In this document: positions 16,406 through 24,724 of the stretch, piece by piece
Layout of the letters: every line of letters begins with the position of its first letter
Numbering within the stretch: position 1 is the first letter of the stretch
Assembly (NCBI GenBank): GCA_963829955.1
Contig: CAWHKS010000019.1
Span: forward strand, 310,001-374,000
Direction of reading: 5' to 3'
DNA from: DASTFY01 sp963829955
GTDB lineage: Bacteria > Actinomycetota > Acidimicrobiia > Acidimicrobiales > Ilumatobacteraceae
Length of the DNA: 64,000 nt
Notes under the pieces: model-generated
Told to the model about the DNA's origin: nothing
The model's input: the letters and a program-made list of their open reading frames with translations, nothing else
Database searches by the model: none
Made by a program: the position numbers and the translations under genes

Positions 16406-16825
16406 TCAGGTGCGGCGATCGACGCCGGTGACGACGAAGCCCAGATGGCCGCGCCGCTGCGGCGAGGCGAACGTCAGCCTGGCCTCACCCTCGGTCTCCA
16501 GCCAGGTCACGAGCAGGACGGTGCGGTCGCTCAACCAGCGGGCCAGGACGCCCGCGTCACCGGGAGTCGAACCGCGGACCAACAGCTGCGTCCCGTCGGC
16601 GAAGCGGATCCGCACGGCCGCGCGCTCCGGAGCCGCCTCGACGGCCCGGGCCGGGACACCGCGCGACACCAGCCGGCGCAGCACCGGCGCCGCCTCGGCG
16701 CCCTGCTGGCGGACCTGCTCCGCGTCGACCGCGGCGAAGACTGCCTCCAGCTCGGCGAGGTCCGACGGATCGAACCCTGCGTGCAGCTCACCACGCGACC
16801 GGCGCGGTGAGGACCACCAGGCCAC
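16406..16825 (-). CDS. Small protein of unknown function
   Basis: This 139-residue protein is not recognised. It is predicted to be soluble and mixed alpha/beta, with an acidic helical stretch (DPSDLAELEAVFAAVDAEQV) followed by strands RAAVRIRFADGTQLLVRG and VLLVTWLETEGEARLTFAS. There is no signal peptide, membrane segment or cysteine motif. The start is GTG at 16825, preceded by GGGGGAG at good spacing. It lies alone between the IolG-like gene and the CAP lipoprotein. Codon positions are GC-biased as expected for a real gene. Confidence 0.65.
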   Translation of the reverse strand: MAWWSSPRRSRGELHAGFDPSDLAELEAVFAAVDAEQVRQQGAEAAPVLRRLVSRGVPARAVEAAPERAAVRIRFADGTQLLVRGSTPGDAGVLARWLSDRTVLLVTWLETEGEARLTFASPQRRGHLGFVVTGVDRRT

Positions 16826-16863
16826 GCCCCATTCTCCCCCAGGAACCGCCTCCCGTCACTGCC

Positions 16864-17832
16864 TCAAGGGGTGAAGGCGGTCACCGTGTACGAGTACGAG
16901 CGGGTCACGCCGGCGACGACGACCCCGCTCACGCTCACGCGGTACGTGACGTCGCCGCCGGTGCCAGGGAAGCAGCGGGAATCCAGGTCCCACACCACGG
17001 CCGGGTCCCCGAAGGTGCCAGGCGGCCGGTCCCTGTGAACGACGGTCACGGGGCAGGCCCGGCCGTTGCGGGTGACGGTCACGGAGGCCGCGCCGAGATC
17101 GGCACCGACGAGAGCGAACGACCACCGCGGGAACACCAGCGACCTCGGCACGTACCCCTTCGGGGGCCAGGCCACGTACCCGTCACGGGGGACGACCGCG
17201 CGGCCGGCGCCACCGACGACCCACAGCGCGTTGGTCTGGCCGGGGATGTCCCCCATCCCCATCCGCGCCGTCGGCGGGTGGAGCAACCAGCGGCGATGTC
17301 CGGCGGCCGGGTTCGTGGCCCCTTCGTCCTCGATGTAGCCGTCGATGGCCTCGGGTCCGGACCGGCCCAGGAACAGGTTCGAGCGCGACGCCGCCTCTGC
17401 GCCGTCGGCCGTGTAGCAGAGCCAGGTGACCGGTGGATCGTGGCTCAGGGTGTTGTTGGCGACCATCATCAGCGCGGCTTCACCGGCCTTGGTCGACAAG
17501 GTGGTGTCGAGCTGTACCGTCGGCAGACCGGCCATGGCGCGGAAGTAGTTGATGCGGCGGAGCACGGCGGTCCGGTAGCCGGCGGTCACCGAGCCACTCG
17601 CGCAGGACGCCACCGAACCCGACCATTGGCTCGCGGCCCCGACAGAGGGCAGGTACTCCGTCGCCCAGAGGCGGGCGGCCATGGCCCGGCTGGCGTCGAC
17701 CGCCACCGTCGTGGAGGTTGTCGGCGGGGCAGGAGGCGTCGGTGCGGGCACGCAGGCCGCGGCCGCCAGGAGGGCGACAGCGATGCCGACGGTGCGGCCT
17801 GGGCTCGCGAGGGGAGAGGGGAATCGGCGCAT
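16864..17832 (-). CDS. CAP-domain (SCP/PR-1-like) secreted lipoprotein
   Basis: This 322-residue exported protein starts MRRFPSPLASPGRTVGIAVA and has a lipobox-like LAAAACVPAP, then a Pro/Thr linker. The CAP domain reads VLRRINYFRAMAGLPTVQLD, ALMMVANNTLSHDPP, GPEAIDGYIEDEG and AAGHRRWLLHPPTARMGMG, the conserved GHRR/WLLHP region. After about residue 240 a strand-rich C-terminal domain follows, possibly Ig-like. ATG at 17832 gives a signal peptide; no good ribosome site precedes it, so leaderless translation or another start is possible. Bacterial CAP proteins are secreted and of varied, mostly unknown function. It is divergent from the TIR gene. Confidence 0.82.
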   Translation of the reverse strand: MRRFPSPLASPGRTVGIAVALLAAAACVPAPTPPAPPTTSTTVAVDASRAMAARLWATEYLPSVGAASQWSGSVASCASGSVTAGYRTAVLRRINYFRAMAGLPTVQLDTTLSTKAGEAALMMVANNTLSHDPPVTWLCYTADGAEAASRSNLFLGRSGPEAIDGYIEDEGATNPAAGHRRWLLHPPTARMGMGDIPGQTNALWVVGGAGRAVVPRDGYVAWPPKGYVPRSLVFPRWSFALVGADLGAASVTVTRNGRACPVTVVHRDRPPGTFGDPAVVWDLDSRCFPGTGGDVTYRVSVSGVVVAGVTRSYSYTVTAFTP

Positions 17833-17932
17833 GGAGAAGGAAGAAAGGTTGTTCAATCTGCAACTACCGGCGCCCATCGGCACGGTATCAGCGGGCTTGC
17901 GGACGGTGCCGGGCCGTCGGCCGGCGAAGGGC

Positions 17933-17950
17933 GGAACGAGCTGTCGTTCC
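17933..17950. promoter_or_regulatory. Inverted repeat in the CAP/TIR divergent region
   Basis: GGAACGA and TCGTTCC form a perfect 7-bp inverted repeat with a 4-base centre in the 227-base gap between the divergent CAP lipoprotein and TIR genes. It could be a regulator-binding site. No regulator gene adjoins it, and I found no second copy nearby. Confidence 0.35.
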
Positions 17951-18059
17951 CCGCAAAGCCACACGGGCCGTCCGTTCCTCACCACAGTGAGCAAGGCCGG
18001 GAACCGAATCCACCCGCGTGCCCGATGCAGCCGAGGTCGGTTCGCGCGAACGTAGGTGC

Positions 18060-20240
18060 GTGGCTCAGCAGCGGCTGGTGGTGCTCGGAGCTACCGAGGC
18101 GCGGCTCGAAAGGGACCTCGGAGCAGCGCTGGAGAGCGCCCAGACCCACCTCGAGGTGGTGCGCACGGACCTGGCCATGACCCCCGGAGAATGGGACTTC
18201 GCGCTGGACCGGCTCGAGGAGGCCGACACGGTGCTGGTCGTGGTGTCGGCCGCGGCCACGACCGAGCCGGCCTGGGTCCGTCTGGTCGAGCACGCGGTGG
18301 CGTTGAGGGCGGGCTTGGTGGTCCTGGACACCGGGCCGGTCGAGCTGACGGCCTGGCCGGTGGCGCTCCGCGACGCCCGGCCAGCGGTGATCGACCCCGC
18401 CGACGCGGGCTGGCCGGCCGGCCTCGCCGCGCTGATCGGCGAGGCCCACGCCGACCGGCCTCCTGGTTGGAGCCGACCACCGCGGCCCCCGATGCCGGAC
18501 CAGCGCAGCGTGCCCGCGCCGGCGGCAGGCGCCCGCGCCGACGACTTCACCGTCGCCATCGACGACGACGTCCAGTTCACGCTGTACCGGCCCGGTACGG
18601 TCTCCCCCCGGCGCTGGCACTGGCTGCTGCTGTTCGCCCACAAGTCCGAAGGCGGACCCGAGCTGGACGACCCGCTGGCCGAGGTCCGCCGTCAGGCCGA
18701 GGGCGTCCTCGGCGCGGAGGCCGACGACTACGGCACCCTGACCGCCGACAGCGCGGGGTCGTTGCGACGGGGGACGACCCTCCTCATCGAACCCTGGTTG
18801 GACGGCGCCACGTTCAACCCGCCGACCGTCGAGCTGCAGTGGTACGAGCCGGTCCACCGCGCCGACTTCCGCTTCCAGGTCGCGGAGGGCGGCCCCGCCG
18901 TGGCGAGGGGGGGCGTGCGCATCTTCGCCGGCGTCGTACTGATCGGCGAGCTGACCATGACCGTGCGCGTCGCGTCCGGTGAGGACGCCGCCGCCCCTCC
19001 GCAGCGGGCCGACCGGTTCCGCCGCATCTTCGCCTCGTACGCCCACGCGGACGCCGAGGTGGTGGACCGGCTGGCCGCCGCCGTGGGCGTGCTGGGCGAC
19101 GAGTACATCATCGACAGCCGCAACCTGCGCAGCGGGGAGGACTGGGAGCGCCAGATCGAGGGCTTCATCGAGCAGGCCGACGTGTTCCAGCTCTTCTGGT
19201 CGTCGAACGCGCTGCGGTCGCCGTACGTCCTGGCCGAGTGCCGTCACGCCCTGGCGCTGGACCGGGACGGTTTCATCCGGCCCGTCGTGTGGGAGGACCC
19301 GTTCCCGCAGGATGTGGACGCCGATCTTCCCCCGGCGCCGATCCGGCGGCTGCACTTCTCGCGGTTGATGGGCGACGAGACGCGGTCAGCGGTGGCAGGG
19401 CTCGCGCCGCCGCCCCACCCGCCGCCTCCGCCTCCGATAGCGGGGTCCACGGCACCACCGCCGCCCCCGCCGGTGCCGTCGCCGGGCGCGGCAGCGCCGG
19501 GCGGACCGATCCGCCCGAGCACCGCTCCCCCGCCGACGAGGAGCGCGCAACGGCGGAGCAGAATCCCGTGGGCGGCGGCGGCGCTCGTCGCCGTCCTCGG
19601 CGTGGGGGCTGGCGCCTTCGCGTTGCAGGGAGGCGGGGACGACGGCGACACCGAGGCCGGGCCCATTCCTTCGGCAACTCCCGGTACCTCGCCGAGCCTG
19701 GAGCCGGGGGCCGGCGCGACCCAGCCGACGGTGGTCCCGACCATCGCCCCGTCGACGGACGAGACCGTCGCCACTCCCCCGACCAGCGGACCCACGGTCA
19801 CCGAGCCACCCGTCACCGATCCCCCGACGGCCTGTGACGCGGCCTGTCTCCGCGCTGCCTTCCCGTTCATGGACGACGGCGAGTGCGAGGACGTCGATCC
19901 TCTCCCGGACCTGGAATCGAACACGGAGCTCTGCCTGCTGGCCTCACCGTCGAGCGGCGGCACGGTGCGCTTCCGCGCCGCGGCGATGGCCAGCAGCCTC
20001 GACATCGCCGGCTACCTCGACCAGCTCGGTCGGCGCACCGCCGCCCAGGTGTCCGGCGGGGGGCGATGGGCACGTGACGGCGCCGAGCGGGGCCCCTACG
20101 CGGACTTCACCTGGACGGCGCCCGAAGACCCGTACCCGGCCTGCCGGGCATGGGGCGAGGACGGGTCGGAGGTGGTCGGGTGGGTCTGCGCCGCCGACGC
20201 CGCCACCGCGCTGGAGCTGTGGGAGGTCGCCATCTCGTGA
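18060..20240 (+). CDS. Single-pass membrane TIR-domain protein with Cys-containing extracytoplasmic domain
   Basis: This 726-residue protein has a modular layout. Residues 5-90 look like a degenerate TIR/Rossmann fold (RLVVLGATEARLERDL, ADTVLVVVSAAATTEPAWVR). Residues 161-305 form a beta-rich domain (VQFTLYRPGTVSPRRWHWLL, EPVHRADFRFQVAE) that I recall beside TIR domains in other bacteria. Residues 321-440 are a clear TIR domain (RRIFASYAHADAEVVDRL, FWSSNALRSPYVLAECRHAL) with the candidate NADase glutamate at 393. A Pro-rich linker is at 447-497 and a membrane helix at about 502-522. A Thr/Pro stalk leads to a C-terminal domain with six cysteines. The basic residues before the helix put TIR inside and the tail outside. 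GTG 18060 is chosen; GTG 18018 is possible. It overlaps the next gene (GTGA). Confidence 0.82.
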   Translation: MAQQRLVVLGATEARLERDLGAALESAQTHLEVVRTDLAMTPGEWDFALDRLEEADTVLVVVSAAATTEPAWVRLVEHAVALRAGLVVLDTGPVELTAWPVALRDARPAVIDPADAGWPAGLAALIGEAHADRPPGWSRPPRPPMPDQRSVPAPAAGARADDFTVAIDDDVQFTLYRPGTVSPRRWHWLLLFAHKSEGGPELDDPLAEVRRQAEGVLGAEADDYGTLTADSAGSLRRGTTLLIEPWLDGATFNPPTVELQWYEPVHRADFRFQVAEGGPAVARGGVRIFAGVVLIGELTMTVRVASGEDAAAPPQRADRFRRIFASYAHADAEVVDRLAAAVGVLGDEYIIDSRNLRSGEDWERQIEGFIEQADVFQLFWSSNALRSPYVLAECRHALALDRDGFIRPVVWEDPFPQDVDADLPPAPIRRLHFSRLMGDETRSAVAGLAPPPHPPPPPPIAGSTAPPPPPPVPSPGAAAPGGPIRPSTAPPPTRSAQRRSRIPWAAAALVAVLGVGAGAFALQGGGDDGDTEAGPIPSATPGTSPSLEPGAGATQPTVVPTIAPSTDETVATPPTSGPTVTEPPVTDPPTACDAACLRAAFPFMDDGECEDVDPLPDLESNTELCLLASPSSGGTVRFRAAAMASSLDIAGYLDQLGRRTAAQVSGGGRWARDGAERGPYADFTWTAPEDPYPACRAWGEDGSEVVGWVCAADAATALELWEVAIS

Positions 20241-21148
20241 CCCCCGCGATGACCCTCGATCCGAACGTGGTCACCGTCATCGACGGCGGCACGGGCACGG
20301 AGATCCAGCGCCGCGGCGTCCCCATGGATGACCGGACCTGGTGCGCCGAGGCCAACCTGCTGGCACCGGACGTCGTCCGGGACGTGCACCGCACGTACGT
20401 CGAGGCAGGCGCGCAGCTGTTGATCGCCAACACCTTCGCGTCCAGTCCGTTCCTCTTCAGCCATCTGGAGCGCCTCGACGAGCTGGCCGGGATCGACCAG
20501 CGGGCCGTCGAGCTGGCCCGGGAAGCCGCCGACGGCCAGGTGCCGGTGGCGGGCTCGTTCTCCACTATGCGGCCCGGGCCGGCGGGCAGCGATCGCACCG
20601 ATCTGAGCCGCGAGTGGCCCGAGACGGAAGCCCGCACGCTGTGCCGCCGGAAGGCCGAAGTATTGGCGGGCGCCGGCGTCGACCTGATCGTGATGGAGAT
20701 GATGCGCGACACCGACTACTCGGTCTGGGCGACGGAGGCCGCGATGGAGACCGGCCTGCCCGTCTGGGTGGGCTTGGCCTTCGAGCGGAACGACGCCGGC
20801 GCGCTCGTCGGCTGGTCGCGGCCGGATTGCGGCGTTGACGACGTCGTCCAGGCGCTGGCCGCCATCGGCCCCGAACTGATGGCCGTGATGCACACCGAGT
20901 TGAACGACACGACGGCCGCCATCGATGCCGCGCGGGCGCACTTCACCGGGCCGCTCGGCGCCTACCCGGAGAGCGGCTACTTCGCCCGCCCCGAGTGGGT
21001 GTTCGTGGACACGGTGTCCGTGGCGGACTTCGTCGCCGCCGCTCGGGGCTGGATCGACCAGGGGGTGACGGTCGTCGGCGGCTGTTGTGGTATCACGCCC
21101 GACCACATCGCGGGACTCGCGGCCGAGCTGCGCCCGCTCCTATCCTGA
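20237..21148 (+). CDS. Homocysteine S-methyltransferase-family protein, first zinc cysteine not conserved
   Basis: This 303-residue barrel protein of the homocysteine S-methyltransferase (MmuM/BHMT) family transfers methyl groups to a thiol through a zinc ion. It begins VIDGGTGTEIQRRGVPMDDR and has LLIANTFASSPFLF and VTVVGGCCGITPDHIAGLA, the GGCC pair that supplies two zinc cysteines. Where the third cysteine normally stands (motif like GVNC) this protein reads LMAVMHTELNDTT, with a histidine nearby and no cysteine, so the zinc site or acceptor may differ. GTG at 20237 overlaps the TIR stop; ATG at 20249 is possible. It leads a methyl-transfer operon. Confidence 0.85.
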   Translation: MTPAMTLDPNVVTVIDGGTGTEIQRRGVPMDDRTWCAEANLLAPDVVRDVHRTYVEAGAQLLIANTFASSPFLFSHLERLDELAGIDQRAVELAREAADGQVPVAGSFSTMRPGPAGSDRTDLSREWPETEARTLCRRKAEVLAGAGVDLIVMEMMRDTDYSVWATEAAMETGLPVWVGLAFERNDAGALVGWSRPDCGVDDVVQALAAIGPELMAVMHTELNDTTAAIDAARAHFTGPLGAYPESGYFARPEWVFVDTVSVADFVAAARGWIDQGVTVVGGCCGITPDHIAGLAAELRPLLS

Positions 21149-21167
21149 GCGCACCGGAAGGAAGGAC

Positions 21168-22664
21168 ATGCTGGTCGACGTCCGCCCCACAACGAGGTTG
21201 CGAGGCGACAAGGCGGTCGACTTGACGGCCTCGATCCAGCCCGTGCTCGAGGCGCTGTACGAGGACTCCGTCGACCTGTCCCGGCTGCGGGTCGTGTGCG
21301 ACTGGATCCAGTACCGGGCCAACTTCCGCGACGTCGTCGACGTCCGTGCCATCCTCCCGGCCAGCACCAACGGCACCGGGCCGGGCACCGTGCGCATGGG
21401 CCCCCACGAGGAGCAGGTCGAGGTGGCGATCGACCTGCGCCGCTGCAGCGACGTCCCTCTGAAGACCCTGGCCCGGGAGGTCATCGCGCAGTATCAGGAG
21501 GGCCGCGACGACGGCCGCGTGGTGCTGGAGCCGTGGGGACCGGGCCGAGAGAGTTGCATCTGGGACTTCAACCGCCTCTACTGGCAAGCGCTCGACCTCT
21601 GGGAACAGGCCACCGGGAGGATGTACGAGTCGGCGTTGCCCGGCGGCGCCAGCGATGCCCGCAACGTCGAGGCGGTGCGAGAGCTCATCCGTGATCTCTT
21701 CGGATGGTGGGACCAGCTGGCCACTCGCAACGCGCTCCCCGAGGAGCTTTACGTGATCGAGCTGGGTGTCGGCAACGGGAGCCAGGCCAAGACATGGCTC
21801 GACGCGTTCGTGTCGGTCGAGCAGGAGCAGGGTCGCGACTACTACCGCCGCCTCCACTACCTCATGTGCGACTACTCGCCGCACGTGCTCGAGATGGCCC
21901 GCACGACCGTCGCCGGGCACGCCGGCCACATCAGCTCGTTCGTGCTGGACGCGACCAAGCCGACCACTGCACTGGCCTTCCTCAAGTACAAGGTGTTCCT
22001 CGTCTACGTCTCCAACGTGTACGACAACCTGCCGACCGACGAGGTGGCCCGGATCGGTGGCCACAGCTACCTGGTCGAGACCCGTGCCTACCTCCCGGCC
22101 GAGGTCGCCGCGACGTTGGCCCAGGATCTGCACTTCGAACCGGACGGGTTGCCCGCCGCGGTGGACAAGTTGCTCAGGCTCGGTCCCGCGGTGCTGGCCG
22201 ACGCCCTCCCGGCCCAGTTCGCGGACGTGCCCGCCGCGGTCGACTTCTGGCGCCGGACGTGGGAGGGGTTGCGGCTGGAGGAGCGCTACGCGCCGCTGGC
22301 CGGGCTCGACCTGTATCGCATCGCTCCCGGCGTGAGCGGTGAGCTGCTCCGACCCCATCTGGAGTCCGGCGGCGACATCCGCATGCACGTCAACAACGGC
22401 GCCATGGCCAGCTTCGTGGACACGCTGCCGCTGCTGCACCCGTATGGCCGCCTGCTCAACCACGACCTGTTCGTGACCGACACGCACCGCTATCGCACCG
22501 GGTTCCTCGGGCCGGGCAAGTACGACGGATCGGTGGTCAACTGGATCAACGGCCCGCTGCTCGCGCATGTTGGTGGGCGGATGGGCTTCGACGTCCGCTT
22601 CGAACCGTTCCGCCACCGGGAGGGCACGAATATCGTGACGATGACCGCCCAGGTGAGGGACTGA
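21168..22664 (+). CDS. SAM-dependent methyltransferase-like protein (MidA/Methyltransf_28-like)
   Basis: This 498-residue protein has a Rossmann methyltransferase core. Motif I is YVIELGVGNGSQAKTWL, followed by LHYLMCDYSPHVLEMARTTV and VFLVYVSNVYDNLPTDEV, and a C-terminal GFLGPGKYDGSVVNWINGP. The arrangement recalls MidA/NDUFAF7-type methyltransferases, which modify arginine in protein partners, but the match is partial and the acceptor here is unknown. ATG at 21168 follows a strong GGAAGGAAGG site. Its place between a homocysteine methyltransferase gene and a short MetE gene suggests a role in methionine/SAM-linked methyl transfer. Confidence 0.72.
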   Translation: MLVDVRPTTRLRGDKAVDLTASIQPVLEALYEDSVDLSRLRVVCDWIQYRANFRDVVDVRAILPASTNGTGPGTVRMGPHEEQVEVAIDLRRCSDVPLKTLAREVIAQYQEGRDDGRVVLEPWGPGRESCIWDFNRLYWQALDLWEQATGRMYESALPGGASDARNVEAVRELIRDLFGWWDQLATRNALPEELYVIELGVGNGSQAKTWLDAFVSVEQEQGRDYYRRLHYLMCDYSPHVLEMARTTVAGHAGHISSFVLDATKPTTALAFLKYKVFLVYVSNVYDNLPTDEVARIGGHSYLVETRAYLPAEVAATLAQDLHFEPDGLPAAVDKLLRLGPAVLADALPAQFADVPAAVDFWRRTWEGLRLEERYAPLAGLDLYRIAPGVSGELLRPHLESGGDIRMHVNNGAMASFVDTLPLLHPYGRLLNHDLFVTDTHRYRTGFLGPGKYDGSVVNWINGPLLAHVGGRMGFDVRFEPFRHREGTNIVTMTAQVRD

Positions 22665-22665
22665 C

Positions 22666-23672
22666 GTGCCGCTGCTGCCGACCACCGTCGTCGGCTCGTA
22701 CTCCGTGCCCGAGTGGTTGGAGCGGCTGAAGAATGACTACTACCAGAACCGGCTGAGCTGGCAGCACCTGAGTGAGATCTGCGACGTGGCCATCAAGGCC
22801 GCGCTGAAGGATCAGGAGTTGGCCGGGATCGACGTGGTGTCCGACGGTGAGCTGCGCCGGGACAACGACATCGACTATCTGCTGGCCCGCATCCCGGGTG
22901 TCGAGGTGCTCAACCCGCTCAAGGCTTACTACTACGACTACTACGACGTGGCGATCCCCCGGACGCTTCGCAGCGGCGACGGAGTGGCGCTGGGGCTCGC
23001 GGAGGACTTCGCGTTCACCCGCGCGCACACCGATCGGCCCATCAAGTTCTCCTTCACGGGACCGTTTTCGCTCTCCCGCCGGGTACGCAACGACGCGTAC
23101 GCGGGCAACGCCGATCTCGTGCGCGCACGCTGGCCGAGGTCCTCAACGCGGAGGCGCAACGACTTGCGGCCGCCGGCGCCACCCTCCTGCAGATCGACGA
23201 GCCGTTCCTCGCTGGCTACCGGGACGAGGTGGAGACGGCCATCGAGGCGATCAACATCGTCACCGCGGGCGTGGAGGTCACGTGGGCCCTGCACGTCTGC
23301 TACGGCAACCGCTATGCCCGGCCGTCGTGGGAAGGGCACTACGACTTCCTCTTCCCCGCGGTGATGGAAGCCAACGTGGATCAGCTCGTGCTCGAGTTCG
23401 CCCGCAAGGGCTACGACGACCTGCAGCTCCTTCGCAAGTACGGCTGGGACCGCGACCTCGGACTGGGGGTGGTGGACGTGAAGTCCGAGGAAATCGAGAC
23501 CAGCTCGTTGATCGCCGGGCGCATCCGGCGCGCGCTCGACGTGGTCGAGCCGGAGCACCTCATCGTGAACCCCGACTGCGGGCTGCGCCACCTCCCTCCC
23601 GACGTGGCGAGGGCGAAGCTCCGCGCCATGGTCGAGGGCGCGGAGACGGTCAGGGCCGACCTGGTGCCGTGA
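22666..23672 (+). pseudogene. Short cobalamin-independent methionine synthase (MetE C-terminal-domain type), frameshifted
   Basis: This gene encodes about 335 residues matching only the catalytic C-terminal domain of MetE. It starts (GTG) LPTTVVGSYSVPEWLERL and VVSDGELRRDNDIDYLL. The frame breaks near 23121-23129, where one base seems to be missing. Restoring it gives an uninterrupted join through LLQIDEPFLAGYRDEVETAI. Downstream are the zinc ligands: HVCYGN (His, Cys), LVLEFARKG (Glu) and VNPDCGL (Cys). Short core-MetE proteins can take methyl groups from corrinoid donors rather than polyglutamylated folate. With all ligands intact, the break may be a sequencing error. It overlaps the next gene by four bases. 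Confidence 0.82.
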
Positions 23673-24586
23673 CCCGACTGCCCGAGCGGGACGAGATCGC
23701 GGCGCAGATCGCGGCGCTGATGCGCGGGTTCAGCATCGAGGTCACGCCGCGCGAGCTCGACACCATCGGTGCCATCGAGGATCTGCTCCCCGTGGGCACG
23801 CCCGTCTTCATTACGTGGCTCCCCAACGCCGGCTTCGAGCGCACCGTCGCCGCGGCACGCAGGATCACCGACGCCGGACTCGTTCCTGTTCCCCATCTCG
23901 CGGCGCGCGCGATCCGCAGCCAACAGGAGTTGGACGACGTGGTCGGCGCCGCCGTCGAGCAGGCCGGGGTGCGCCGGGTCCTGGCCATCGCCGGCTCCGT
24001 GGCCGAGACGGCGGGCCCGTTCCCGGCCACGATCGACCTGCTGCGGACCGGCGTGATGGAGCGCCACGGGATCGCGTGGGTGGGCGTCGCCGGGCACCCC
24101 GAGGGAAGCCCGGACGTCGGCGACGCCGAGCTCGTCCAGGCCATCACCGACAAGAACGCGTTCGCAGCCGAGTCGGGTCTCGACGTCCACCTCTTCACAC
24201 AGTTCTGTTTCGCTGCAGAGCCGGTGGTGATCTGGGAACGGTCCATCCGCGCCGCCGGGAATGTCTTGCCCGTGCACGTGGGCCTGCCCGGCGCGGCCAG
24301 CGCGGCGACGCTGGTGAAGTTCGGTCTGCGCTGCGGCGTCGGCCCCTCGCTGGCCGTCATGCGCAAGCGGGCGGGCAGCGTGCTGAAGCTGGCGTCGGCC
24401 AAGCCCCAGTACCCCGAGGCGACCGTGGCCGGAGTGGCCGCCGCAGTGGCCGAAGACGGCGAGAGCCGCTTCGCGCCGTTCCACTTCTTCCCGTTCGGCG
24501 CCTTCGCCCGCACCGCGGCGTGGGCCCGCGCCCTCGCCGACGGTCGCTTCGCCATGCCCGCCGACGACCGCCTCGTCGTCGACTGA
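23669..24586 (+). CDS. Methylenetetrahydrofolate reductase-like protein
   Basis: This 305-residue flavin-barrel protein is related to MetF. It contains FSIEVTPRELDTIGAIEDLL, a MetF-like SxEvxP entry. It also has ADAGLVPVPHLAARAIRSQQ with the conserved PHxxxR, VRRVLAIAGSVAE where MetF has the substrate-binding aspartate loop, GHPEGSP, and VDHLFTQFCF-like LDVHLFTQFCFAAEPV. MetF makes methyl-tetrahydrofolate, the methyl donor for methionine synthase. Divergent members act in other C1 pathways such as demethylation. GTG at 23669 overlaps the MetE-like stop (GTGA), so both are co-translated. It closes the methyl-transfer operon. Confidence 0.85.
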   Translation: MTRLPERDEIAAQIAALMRGFSIEVTPRELDTIGAIEDLLPVGTPVFITWLPNAGFERTVAAARRITDAGLVPVPHLAARAIRSQQELDDVVGAAVEQAGVRRVLAIAGSVAETAGPFPATIDLLRTGVMERHGIAWVGVAGHPEGSPDVGDAELVQAITDKNAFAAESGLDVHLFTQFCFAAEPVVIWERSIRAAGNVLPVHVGLPGAASAATLVKFGLRCGVGPSLAVMRKRAGSVLKLASAKPQYPEATVAGVAAAVAEDGESRFAPFHFFPFGAFARTAAWARALADGRFAMPADDRLVVD

Positions 24587-24595
24587 GTCTGCGTC

Positions 24596-24626
24596 GCCGG
24601 GCCCCCATCGATCAGCAGGGGCCGGC
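24596..24626 (+). terminator. Hairpin after the methyl-transfer operon
   Basis: GCCGG-GCCCC and GGGGC-CGGC form a stem with a single-base bulge around an 11-base loop, ten bases after the MetF-like stop. No T-run follows, which is common in high-GC Actinomycetota. It probably ends the operon. Confidence 0.55.
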
Positions 24627-24724
24627 TCCTACTCGCTTCGCTTCGGCAATGCGTCGAGCATCGTCGCGGTGCGCTCGGCACCTCTTGATCAGCCGGGCCG
24701 GACGCACCGGGTTCGCCAGACCGG

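Noticed and set aside
22847..24586. A single 579-codon protein covering the MetE-like and MetF-like region
   Set aside because: The first part reads the MetE-like gene in a wrong frame. It is an artefact of the frameshift and the GTGA overlap.
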